Positions 8,225 to 16,568 of a DNA stretch of 64,000 nucleotides are shown here, in pieces. The stretch comes from JdFR-22 sp964534325 (lineage in GTDB: Archaea; Halobacteriota; Archaeoglobi; Archaeoglobales; Archaeoglobaceae): NCBI GenBank assembly GCA_964534325.1, contig CAZHOR010000001.1:62001-126000 (forward strand), given 5' to 3'. The position numbers were made by a program, and so were the translations under genes. Under the pieces are notes generated by a model. It was not told where the DNA came from and made no database searches. It worked only from the letters and a program-made list of their open reading frames with translations. The number at the start of each line of letters is the position of its first letter. Position 1 is the first letter of the stretch.

Positions 8225-9142
8225 ATGAGTTTCAATGATATTACAGATCTGCATGATCAGATAAAGAAATTAAAACAGGAGAAGAATGCAGTCATACTCG
8301 CTCATAATTACCAGTTTATGGAGATACAGGAGATAGCCGATTTTACAGGTGATAGCTTGGAGCTATCCAGAATGGCCACTCAAACAGATGCAGATATTAT
8401 CGTCTTTTGTGGAGTGGACTTTATGGCAGAGACAGCTTCCATATTGAACCCCGATAAGAAGGTCCTCATCCCCTCTAAAAAGGCCATATGTCCCATGGCA
8501 GCTCAGCTCACCCCTGATATGATCATAGAAGCCAAAAAGAGTAAAGACATCCCCTTTATTACTTATGTGAACTCCAGTGCGGAGTGTAAGGCTGAAGCAG
8601 ATATCTGCTGCACTTCTTCTAATGCAGCCCAGATAGTGAAATCCCTGAACCAAGAAGAGGCTTTCTTGGGACCTGATGTGAATCTTGCCTGGTTCGCTGA
8701 AAAACAGAGCGGGAAGAAGGTTACTCCGGTTCCTGCAGACGGTTATTGTTATGTTCATAGGGCTTTTGAAGAAGAGGATGTAAAGAAAGCCAGAGATAAC
8801 TATCCAGATGCCGAAATAATGGTCCACCCGGAGTGCAATCCGGAAGTCCAGCTGCTTGCCGACTACATTGGTTCCACCAGCCAGATGGTCAAGCGGGCTG
8901 AGACCAGTGAAGCAAAGCAAATAGTTGTGGGAACCGAGATAGGCCTCGTTGACCGAATGAAACGTGACATGCCTCAAAAAGAGTTCATACCCCTGAAAGA
9001 AGTTGTTTGTAAAGAGATGAAGAAGAACAACCTTAACAAAATCCTCGAAGCCCTGGAAAATGAGGGATTTGAGGTTAAAGTACCTCAAAAGACCGCGGAA
9101 AGAGCTTTAAAATCCGTGAAGAGAATGTTAGATGTCATATGA
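8225..9142 (+). CDS. nadA: Quinolinate synthase
   Basis: 305 aa. It condenses iminoaspartate with dihydroxyacetone phosphate to quinolinate, using a 4Fe-4S cluster. The archaeal/thermophile form is recognisable: ILAHNYQFMEIQEIADFTGDS at the N-terminus, AICPMAAQ (first cluster cysteine), HPECNPEV (second), GTEIGLVDRM, and a third cysteine near VVCKEMKKN. The stop overlaps the nadX start by 4 nt (ATGA), so production of iminoaspartate and its use are translationally coupled. No nadC is present in the window. Confidence 0.96.
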   Translation: MSFNDITDLHDQIKKLKQEKNAVILAHNYQFMEIQEIADFTGDSLELSRMATQTDADIIVFCGVDFMAETASILNPDKKVLIPSKKAICPMAAQLTPDMIIEAKKSKDIPFITYVNSSAECKAEADICCTSSNAAQIVKSLNQEEAFLGPDVNLAWFAEKQSGKKVTPVPADGYCYVHRAFEEEDVKKARDNYPDAEIMVHPECNPEVQLLADYIGSTSQMVKRAETSEAKQIVVGTEIGLVDRMKRDMPQKEFIPLKEVVCKEMKKNNLNKILEALENEGFEVKVPQKTAERALKSVKRMLDVI

Positions 9143-9948
9143 AGGTGGGATTAATAGGCTGTGGAGCTATCGGAAGCGCTATTTCAAAGGCAATCGATAT
9201 CGATAATAAATTCGATTTGAAAGCCTTATTCGACCTGGATGAATATAAAGCGTCGGCCCTTGTTCAGAGCTTGGGTCAGAAAGTAATAATCGCCCAGAAT
9301 TTTGAGGATTTTTTATGCGAAGAACTTGATGTTGTTGTGGAGGCTGCTTCCCAGCGGGCTGTAGCGCAGTATGGGGAAAGCGTTCTACAGAAGGGGATGG
9401 ACTTGATGGTCATGAGTGTTGGTGCTTTTGTGGACGAGGACTTGATGGCGAGGCTCACCAGAGCCGCGGAAGAGAACGACGCAAGAATAATCGTCCCGTC
9501 AGGAGCTGTTACAGGCATAGATACCATTAAATCCATCTCTGAATTGATAGATGAGATAATATTAACTACCACAAAACATCCTGAAAGTCTCAAAGGAGCC
9601 CTATTTTTCTCTGCAAGAGGGATTGACCCCCAAAAGATCACTGAGAAGACTGTTCTATTTGAGGGAAGTGCCAGAGAAGCTGTAAAGCTGTTCCCCCAGA
9701 ATATAAATGTTGCTGCCGTGATAAGCATGGCCGGAGTGGGATGGGACAGAACCAAAGTGAGAATAGTCGCCGACCCTGCGGTTGAGAGGAACGTTCATGA
9801 GGTAAAAGCAAGCGGAGCGTTCGGAGAGATCGTCACCCTGTCAAAGAACGTTAAAAGCCCTGAAAATCCCAAGACCAGCTATCTCGCAGCTCTTTCTGCC
9901 ATCAAGACCCTCAAAAACATGGAGAACAGTATTATAATTGGCACCTGA
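9139..9948 (+). CDS. nadX: L-aspartate dehydrogenase
   Basis: 269 aa. The NAD(P)-dependent enzyme oxidises L-aspartate to iminoaspartate, replacing the flavin oxidase NadB in archaea. It has an N-terminal Rossmann fold (VGLIGCGAIGSAI), the EAASQRAVAQYG and VMSVGAFVD segments, IVPSGAVTGID, and the catalytic-domain motif GVGWDRTKVRIVADP. It overlaps nadA by 4 nt. The stop codon falls inside an imperfect 16-bp tandem duplication, described separately. Confidence 0.95.
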   Translation: MKVGLIGCGAIGSAISKAIDIDNKFDLKALFDLDEYKASALVQSLGQKVIIAQNFEDFLCEELDVVVEAASQRAVAQYGESVLQKGMDLMVMSVGAFVDEDLMARLTRAAEENDARIIVPSGAVTGIDTIKSISELIDEIILTTTKHPESLKGALFFSARGIDPQKITEKTVLFEGSAREAVKLFPQNINVAAVISMAGVGWDRTKVRIVADPAVERNVHEVKASGAFGEIVTLSKNVKSPENPKTSYLAALSAIKTLKNMENSIIIGT

Positions 9949-9966
9949 CGTAATTGGCACCCGACC
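9935..9966 (+). repeat. Imperfect 16-bp tandem duplication across the nadX stop codon
   Basis: Two adjacent copies (TAATTGGCACCTGACG and TAATTGGCACCCGACC, 14 of 16 identical) span the end of nadX; the TGA stop lies in the first copy and the corresponding triplet in the second has changed to CGA. Confidence 0.85.
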
Positions 9967-9979
9967 CCACACCTTGGCC

Positions 9980-10204
9980 TTATAACATAATCCTGGCCAC
10001 CCAGGTGTTACCTGTTTTCGTGCATTCCAGAACGTGTTTCCCTGTTTTGGAAGCCCATATGTTCAGATCCCTCTCGAACGTGGAGCAATCTGCGGAGGCC
10101 TTTAGTACTGTTCCCGTGGGAAGTGTTGAAGATTTTGATTGTATCTTCAGTATCGGCTGGGGACACTTCAAGCCCCTTAGATCCAGATCTATCTCGTCAC
10201 TCAT
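9980..10204 (-). CDS. TusA/SirA-family sulfurtransferase-like protein
   Basis: 74 aa, full length for TusA. The opening LDLRGLKCPQPILKIQ has the CPxP motif whose cysteine carries persulfide. TusA-like proteins relay sulfur for tRNA thiolation, molybdopterin or other sulfur transfer; the acceptor here is unknown. The gene is convergent with nadX and stands alone. An AGGGGGGGAAAG ribosome site precedes the ATG. Confidence 0.88.
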   Translation of the reverse strand: MSDEIDLDLRGLKCPQPILKIQSKSSTLPTGTVLKASADCSTFERDLNIWASKTGKHVLECTKTGNTWVARIML

Positions 10205-10461
10205 AATCTTTCCCCCCCTTCATTGTATATGAAAACATCTGAGCTTAAATGCAGCTTAAAAACTTTTCCATTTAAAATGTATATATGAATAGTTTTTATT
10301 TTAGTATTGGTCTTTAATCCTTATATTTCATAATTGCAATATTAATTTCGAAAGCTATTAATAGTTGCTCCATGATTATTACTATAGTGATAATATGGGC
10401 AGGAAATTAGTGGTGGGTTACACCTCAAAAGCTCCAGATCGGCACCTCAATTATCAGGTGG

Positions 10462-11166
10462 ATGGAAATGGAAGATAAAAATAATTACGGGAACAGACAG
10501 TTAACAGCAGGTAATGAAAGTTATGAAGTGCTCAACAGCATCTTGAGACACGATATAAGCAATTACCTCACCGCAATAAACAATTACCTTGAATTGCTGG
10601 AGATCAGCAACTGCGATCAAAAATATATGGAAAGAATCAGAGATCTGGTTGACAAATCCTTCAAGCTAATAGGAAAGGTTAGACTGGTCAAAGACTATGA
10701 AAGGCGTGAGGAGGGGGTTAAACCCGTGAACCTATCTGATACCCTGCTGGAAGAGCTTAAGGGATTATCTTCAAAGGTTAAGGTCCAAACCAGTATCCCC
10801 CCTAACCTCTATGTCCAGGCCAACGAGATGCTGAACTCCGTATTCAGTAATCTACTCCATAACGCTATTCTGCACAACGATAAGGAGCAGAAAGAGATCG
10901 ACCTTGCAGTTATTCCCCAAAAGGATAAGGTAGAAGTTAGAGTTGGCGACAATGGGCCCGGTATCCCAAGTAACATGAAGGACAGCATATTCAGAGAGGG
11001 GATAAAGGGAGAAACAGGACGGACAGGATTGGGACTCTATATCGTGAAGATGCTGGTAGAAAGTTACGGGGGAGACATCCGGGTTGAGGATAACTACCCT
11101 GAAGGTACAGTCTTCGTGTTAACCCTCAAAGCTTTTAACAATAAGATCAAATCAAATTCAGGGTGA
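10462..11166 (+). CDS. Histidine kinase core without sensor domain
   Basis: 234 aa cytoplasmic protein made only of a phosphoacceptor helix and an ATPase domain. The H-box is SILRHDISNYLTAINNYLEL (His30). The HATPase_c boxes follow as NLLHNAILHN, DNGPGIP and TGLGLYIVKMLV. There is no transmembrane, PAS or GAF sensor. AGGTGG lies so close to the first ATG that the second (10468) may be the true start. The next gene, 22 nt downstream, is a multi-PAS/GAF protein lacking the ATPase domain, so the two may act together. No response regulator is adjacent. Confidence 0.85.
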   Translation: MEMEDKNNYGNRQLTAGNESYEVLNSILRHDISNYLTAINNYLELLEISNCDQKYMERIRDLVDKSFKLIGKVRLVKDYERREEGVKPVNLSDTLLEELKGLSSKVKVQTSIPPNLYVQANEMLNSVFSNLLHNAILHNDKEQKEIDLAVIPQKDKVEVRVGDNGPGIPSNMKDSIFREGIKGETGRTGLGLYIVKMLVESYGGDIRVEDNYPEGTVFVLTLKAFNNKIKSNSG

Positions 11167-11188
11167 AACCAACTTCTCAGGTGTGCCT

Positions 11189-13438
11189 ATGACTGACTTC
11201 GATCTGGACAAGATACTGGAGAACATACCTGTACCTACCTTCGTTATTGATACGGAACACAGGGTGAGATACTGGAATAAAGCCTGTGAAGAGCTGACCG
11301 GTTACAAAAAGGATGATGTCATCGGAACTGCTGATCACTGGAAGCCTTTCTTTTCTGAGAAAAAACCTCTCCTCGCAGATATCGTCCTTGATGGAGTGGA
11401 AAAATTTTACAGGAACAAGAAGGTCAAAAAAAGGAAAATAAAAAAGGTTGGGGACAGGGAAGATACCTATGAGCTGTTGTTGTTCCTCCCCCACTTCGGA
11501 AGATGGGTGTACTTCAGAGCATCTCTTCTAAGATTAAATGGGGAGGTCATAGGAGCTATAGAAACTATGGAAGATGTCAGTGAGAGAAAGCTCATGGAGG
11601 AGCTGGTGAAGACCGCTGAACATGAGAAGGGCGTTGTACTGGATAGCATGAGAGAGATCGTCATCTTCCAGGACTTAGGTCACAGGGTCTTGCTGGCAAA
11701 CAGAGCCGCAGGGAAAGCAGTGAACATGGCTCCTGATGCCATGGTGGGTAATTCATGTCATGAAGTGTGGTTCGATCGTAGCGAGCCATGCGATAATTGC
11801 CCTATTGAAGTAGCACTGGATACTGCTCGGCCTCAGGAAGATGAGATCGTCTCTCCGGACGGAAAAATCTGGCTGATCAGGGGATATCCCGTGAAAAGCG
11901 AAGACGGTAAGACCGAAGGCGTAGTCGAAGTTGGGATGGATATAACCGACAAAAGAAAAGCGGAAAGAGAGATCGAGCGGCAAAAGGAGTTTTTACAGAG
12001 AATCATGGATTCTATGCCTGATTTTGTGGTATTCAAGGACCAGCAACTGGTTTACAGACTGGTGAACCAGGCATTCTGTGGCTTTGTGGGGAGAAACCTA
12101 AAAGATATCATTGGAAAAACCGATCATGAGATCTTCCCTCTCGATGAGGCCGAAATGTACATCCGAGATGATTCCCGTTTGATGGATACAGGGCAAACAC
12201 AGATACAGGATGAAGAAGTTACGGGAAAGTGGGGGAAGCAGTGGCTTCAGGTGGCCAAGACCCCCGTATATGATCATTCGGGTAACGTAATAGGAATATT
12301 GTGCTCAGTGCGGGACATTACTGAGCGAAAGCTCATGGAGGAGCTGGTGAGGGCCGCCGAGCAGGAAAAGGGTGCGATTCTCGATAGCATGAACGAAGTT
12401 GTGATGTTCCAGAACAAAGACCACCGGATCTTGCTGGCCAACAGGGCGGCCGGAGAAGCTTTGGGCGTGGAAGCTGGGGCACTGGTGGGGAACTACTGCT
12501 ATGAGATGTGGTTTGGTGATAAAGAACCCTGCACAAACTGTCCTGTGGAGAGGGCTTACGAAACTGGTTATCCTCAGGAAGCAGAGATCAGGGCCAATGG
12601 AAAAGTGTGGTTTATTCGAGGGTACCCTGTCAAAGATGAGAACGGTAATGTGGAGGGTGTAGTCCATGTTGGGCTGGACATAACCGATAGAAAATTGATG
12701 GAAGAGAGTTTGACCAGATTGAATCAGCTATTGCGCGTCTCCAGTGAGATCAATGAGCTGATAGTTAAGGAAAAAGAAAAAGAAGCGCTTTTAAGAAAAG
12801 CTTGCAGAACTCTGGCAGGGTTCGAAGGTGTGATCACTGTATGGGTGGGACTATTAGAGAATAACCGGATCAGACCAGTGGAAGTAATGGGAGATATGGG
12901 TAAAGAAGAGCTGGAAGACATTTTATTTTCGGGTGGGGCCTACTGCACTCAAGAAGCTATTTCCAAAGAGGTACCTGTTCTGAAATGGAGTAATGAGATG
13001 TGTAAGGGCTGCTTGATAGGGAAAAAGCATACGGATCACCAGAGTTTTGTGGTCCCAATATCCTACAGCAATAAACTATACGGTATAATCTGCTTTTGCT
13101 CCTCGACAGAGATATTCGGTGCAGAAGAGAGAAACAAGATGAATGAGCTGTCAGAAGATCTGGGTTTTGCCATATGGTCCATTGAGATCGAGCAGGAAAG
13201 GAAAGAAGCTATCGAACACATAACCGAGAATTTAGAGCATTTCGAGTCCCTTGCCGATAGACTACGAAATCCACTGGCAATAGCCAAGGGCTACTTAGAG
13301 CTGGAAGATGAGATCGGGACCGAAGAAGCTTTGAAGATCATTGCAGACCAGATGAATAGGTTGGAGGACATACTGAACGATTTGAGAAAGAGGGAAGTAA
13401 TTACTTTTCAGCTCAAAGAAAAGCTCGACCAGGCGTGA
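11189..13438 (+). CDS. Four-PAS/GAF sensor protein with degenerate phosphoacceptor helix, no ATPase
   Basis: 749 aa soluble protein. Order seen: PAS1 (about 5-130), PAS2 (about 150-255), PAS3 (about 270-385), PAS4 (about 400-505), a GAF-like domain (about 520-675) and a C-terminal two-helix segment. PAS2 and PAS4 are near copies of each other and both carry a CxxCP motif (EPCDNCPIE; EPCTNCPVE) preceded by another cysteine. The C-terminal segment SLADRLRNPLAIAKGYLELE aligns with a DHp H-box, but Asp replaces the phosphoacceptor His, and no HATPase domain follows. The ATG at 11189 is preferred to the GTG at 11183 because AGGTG precedes it. Probably an input partner of the upstream kinase. Confidence 0.85.
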   Translation: MTDFDLDKILENIPVPTFVIDTEHRVRYWNKACEELTGYKKDDVIGTADHWKPFFSEKKPLLADIVLDGVEKFYRNKKVKKRKIKKVGDREDTYELLLFLPHFGRWVYFRASLLRLNGEVIGAIETMEDVSERKLMEELVKTAEHEKGVVLDSMREIVIFQDLGHRVLLANRAAGKAVNMAPDAMVGNSCHEVWFDRSEPCDNCPIEVALDTARPQEDEIVSPDGKIWLIRGYPVKSEDGKTEGVVEVGMDITDKRKAEREIERQKEFLQRIMDSMPDFVVFKDQQLVYRLVNQAFCGFVGRNLKDIIGKTDHEIFPLDEAEMYIRDDSRLMDTGQTQIQDEEVTGKWGKQWLQVAKTPVYDHSGNVIGILCSVRDITERKLMEELVRAAEQEKGAILDSMNEVVMFQNKDHRILLANRAAGEALGVEAGALVGNYCYEMWFGDKEPCTNCPVERAYETGYPQEAEIRANGKVWFIRGYPVKDENGNVEGVVHVGLDITDRKLMEESLTRLNQLLRVSSEINELIVKEKEKEALLRKACRTLAGFEGVITVWVGLLENNRIRPVEVMGDMGKEELEDILFSGGAYCTQEAISKEVPVLKWSNEMCKGCLIGKKHTDHQSFVVPISYSNKLYGIICFCSSTEIFGAEERNKMNELSEDLGFAIWSIEIEQERKEAIEHITENLEHFESLADRLRNPLAIAKGYLELEDEIGTEEALKIIADQMNRLEDILNDLRKREVITFQLKEKLDQA

Positions 13439-13509
13439 CCTCATATCTTCAATTTCAAATTCCAGAATTGTTTTATATTGACATAATTTCCGGCAATGCA
13501 GTGGTTGTC

Positions 13510-14328
13510 ATGAAGTTGGGAATTATTAAGATGGGTGCCATAGGCACTTCAGTGCTCCTGGACTATATAGTGGATGAAAGAGCTGATAGAGAGGATATAG
13601 AAGTTAGAACGGTAACCAGTGGAGCCAAAATGGGCGAAAAAGAGTCCTCCGTGACTGAAATGATACGGGATTACGATCCTGACCTCATAATCGTTGCTTC
13701 TCCAAACGCAGCGATGCCTGGACCCCAAGCTGCCAGGGATGCGGTTAAGAATGGAAAACCAGTAGTGATCATCAGTGATGCTCCCGCCAAAAAGGTGAAG
13801 GATGAGTTGAAGGAGAACGGTTTCGGATACATCCTTATCAATGCGGATTCAATGATAGGAGCTCGCAGAGAGTTTCTGGACCCCAGCGAGATGGCTCTCT
13901 TCAACTCGGATGTTATAAGAGTGCTCTCCTCAACAGGAGCTATCCGGGCCGTCCAGGACGAGCTGGATGCCGTCATAAGCAATGTTAAATCCGGAAAGGG
14001 CCCAGAAGTTCCACAGGTGGTGGTCACCGCAGAAAAAGCGGTCAAAGCTGGAAGATTTCACAACCCTTACGCCAGAGCAAAAGCTATGGCAGCATATCAT
14101 ATAGCCGAGAAAGTAGCGGATATAAACGTAAAGGGATGCTTTATGGAGAAGGACAGGGACAAGTATATCGCTCTTGTCTCCTCGGGTCATGAAATGATGA
14201 GAGCGGCTGCCAGGCTTGCCGATGAAGCCAGAGAGGTCGAAAAGTACAATGATTCAGTATATCGTTCACCACACTCCAAAGATGGAGCGACTCTGGGGAA
14301 ATCAATGCTGGCCGATAAACCAGAATAA
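13510..14328 (+). CDS. mtd: F420-dependent methylene-tetrahydromethanopterin dehydrogenase
   Basis: 272 aa, close to the usual Mtd length. It interconverts methylene- and methenyl-H4MPT using coenzyme F420, a central step of methanogenesis and of reverse or oxidative C1 pathways. Diagnostic stretches: KLGIIKMGAIGTS at the N-terminus, RTVTSGAKMGE, VASPNAAMPGPQAARD, ISDAPAKK, and INADSMIGARREFLDP. I chose the ATG at 13510; the frame stays open 25 codons upstream, but that part does not look like the family, and a TATA-like TTTTATATTG lies about 35 nt before this ATG. It stands alone, next to a sensor gene. Confidence 0.95.
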   Translation: MKLGIIKMGAIGTSVLLDYIVDERADREDIEVRTVTSGAKMGEKESSVTEMIRDYDPDLIIVASPNAAMPGPQAARDAVKNGKPVVIISDAPAKKVKDELKENGFGYILINADSMIGARREFLDPSEMALFNSDVIRVLSSTGAIRAVQDELDAVISNVKSGKGPEVPQVVVTAEKAVKAGRFHNPYARAKAMAAYHIAEKVADINVKGCFMEKDRDKYIALVSSGHEMMRAAARLADEAREVEKYNDSVYRSPHSKDGATLGKSMLADKPE

Positions 14329-14583
14329 TTTTTTGTGGGTGGAGCAAAAATCCAGTAAAGAGCATTAATAGCCTGATAGTAGGCTATTCATCTTTTATTT
14401 TTATCTTATTCTTGATTTGTAAGAGTTGTCAATTTATCATGAGCTCATATGAGGAGGGATTTGAAGTGTTTGGTTGTAACGTCCAATAATTTTTATTAAT
14501 TTTAGTAATAAAATTTAAGAGAAAGAGTTAAATGCCAAACAATACAGTTAAGGTAAAATATCGCCTTGAAAAGTGACAAACGG

Positions 14584-16398
14584 ATGAACTTACGGCAAAC
14601 CATCAAAGTACCAGAATTATTACAGAAATGGATAATAATTGGAGTGGTTCTTGGGATTGTTGCAGGTTTGAGTGCGATTGCCTTTTTTATTGCTCTTGGC
14701 ACAGCAGAGAACTTTTTTACCACGCAACTCGCAGGTTTTCATCCTCCTCAAGCAGGAGAATCAGTAGAGGAGATAGGTGATTGGACTGCTCCCACCAATC
14801 CTTTATTGCTAATAGGGGTCATAACTTTAGGTGGTCTGCTTTGTGGTTTGCTGATATACACCTTTGCTCCTGAAGCAGAAGGACATGGAACGGATGCCGC
14901 CATAGCCAGTTTTCACAGATGGAGTGGCCTGGTGAAGCCCAGAATCCCTCTAATCAAGATGGTGTCCTCCGCAATAGTGATAGGTTCAGGAGGAAGCGGA
15001 GGGAGGGAGGGTCCAACTGCCCAGATATCCGCTGGTATGGGCTCTCTTGCAGCCAAAGCCCTTAACTTGAGCGTTAAGGATAGAAGAATAGCTGTTGCGG
15101 TAGGTATTGGAGCCGGTATCGGAAGCATATTCAAAGCACCCCTTGGTGGAGCCCTTCTTGCATCTGAAATCCTTTACAAGAGGGATTTTGAGTCCGATGC
15201 GCTTATACCGGGATTTGTAGCTTCAACAGTGGGTTACGTGATATTCGCCACATACGATGGTTATGAACCTACCTTTTCATTCCCGGATATAGTTATACCT
15301 CCCATCCAGCTCCCGTTCTTCGCCTTGAACGGGCTTATTTGTGGGATAGCAGGTATCGCATACATATCCACGTTCTACAGGACCCAGAATCTCTTCACAG
15401 GGTTTTTTAAGAGATACAACCTCCCCCGTCATCTCAAGCCGGCGCTGGGAATGTTCATCACGGGTCTGCTTGCAGTGGGCCTAATAATGATCTTCCCTCA
15501 AGATAAAGGCATTGCTGGCTTAGGTGTACTGGGAATGGGCTACGGTTTTCTCCAGATGGCCATGTACAATATTCTCCCTCTGGAGATCATGTTCATTATA
15601 GGGATAGCCAAGATACTTAGCACCTCCCTCACCATAGGGTCGGGGGGTAGTGCCGGTGTGTTTGCTCCCGGACTGGTCATAGGCGGTATGATAGGGGGTT
15701 CAGTGGGACTTGTACTTCATTCCGTATTCCCCCAGATGATTCCTACTGCTGTCCTACCCGCTTTTGTGGCCATCGGGATGATAGCTTTATTTGGTGGCGT
15801 AGCTAACGCGCCCATATCCGTTATGATCATGATATGCGAAATGACGGGTAATTACTCCCTCTTCTTGCCGGCAATGGTAGCTGTAGCTATATCCTACCTC
15901 ATCACAGGTAAAAGAACCATATACGTAGAGCAAATGGATACCAAGGCGGATAGCCCCGCTCATAGAGGCGAAATGCTGGTATATGTTCTGGAGAACATAA
16001 AAGTGGAGAGAGCGATGGTCCCCGCAAAGGATGTCATATCCGTGTCCCCTCTGGACACCGTCCTGGTAGTCATGAAGCTCATTGAGGAGACCGGACATAT
16101 TGGATACCCTGTTATTGAGAATGGAGAGCTGGTAGGGATCATCGCCTTCGAGGATGTGGAGAAGATACCTGTAGAAGAGCGGAGTGAGACCAGGGTCAGC
16201 AGTGTTATGACCAGCGACCCGGTAACAATATACCCTGATGATGATCTGGAGACTGCCCTGAGGAGGCTGGTGAAATACGACATAGGCAGGTTACCGGTTG
16301 TGGAAAAAGGAAATGAGAAGAAATTGATAGGATTCATATCCAGACCCAATATTATTAAAGCCCACGCCAGAGAGCTTTTACAGCTGAGAAAAAAGTAA
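14584..16398 (+). CDS. ClC-family chloride channel/antiporter with two CBS domains
   Basis: About 604 aa. The membrane part (about 20-440) has the ClC anion-pore motifs GSGGSGGREGP (with the gating glutamate) and GSGGSAGVFAPGL, and an IFKAPLGGALLASEILY helix. The C-terminal soluble part holds two CBS modules (about 470-600), starting at VSPLDTVLVVMKLIEETGH and VTIYPDDDLETALRRLVKYD, which typically bind adenine nucleotides and regulate transport. Whether it is a channel or a H+/Cl- exchanger cannot be told. The start is the first ATG; a TTG at 14566 is an alternative, and neither has a strong ribosome site. Confidence 0.92.
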   Translation: MNLRQTIKVPELLQKWIIIGVVLGIVAGLSAIAFFIALGTAENFFTTQLAGFHPPQAGESVEEIGDWTAPTNPLLLIGVITLGGLLCGLLIYTFAPEAEGHGTDAAIASFHRWSGLVKPRIPLIKMVSSAIVIGSGGSGGREGPTAQISAGMGSLAAKALNLSVKDRRIAVAVGIGAGIGSIFKAPLGGALLASEILYKRDFESDALIPGFVASTVGYVIFATYDGYEPTFSFPDIVIPPIQLPFFALNGLICGIAGIAYISTFYRTQNLFTGFFKRYNLPRHLKPALGMFITGLLAVGLIMIFPQDKGIAGLGVLGMGYGFLQMAMYNILPLEIMFIIGIAKILSTSLTIGSGGSAGVFAPGLVIGGMIGGSVGLVLHSVFPQMIPTAVLPAFVAIGMIALFGGVANAPISVMIMICEMTGNYSLFLPAMVAVAISYLITGKRTIYVEQMDTKADSPAHRGEMLVYVLENIKVERAMVPAKDVISVSPLDTVLVVMKLIEETGHIGYPVIENGELVGIIAFEDVEKIPVEERSETRVSSVMTSDPVTIYPDDDLETALRRLVKYDIGRLPVVEKGNEKKLIGFISRPNIIKAHARELLQLRKK

Positions 16399-16457
16399 AA
16401 TGAGCTTTTTATTTGATTTGGAACTCCAGGATCCGTTATTATAAATCTACCAAAACT

Positions 16458-16468
16458 CTTATATAGAA
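16458..16468 (+). promoter_or_regulatory. TATA element upstream of the thermosome gene
   Basis: CTTATATAGAA lies about 105 nt before the thermosome ATG, implying a leader of about 80 nt. A second AT-rich element (AATATAAAAAATC) lies closer, and a GGAGGTGG ribosome site is 3 nt from the ATG, so the mRNA is probably leadered. Confidence 0.4.
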
Positions 16469-16568
16469 CTACAAATCCGCAAAAGTAAAACGGATGAATA
16501 AAAGGCAGTTAAGGAGAACATGTCGAATGAGAATCCGAATATAAAAAATCACTTTTGGAGGTGGTTAG

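Noticed and set aside
10395..10478. 27-codon frame before the sensorless kinase
   Set aside because: No ribosome site, overlaps the kinase start and no recognisable sequence; likely chance.
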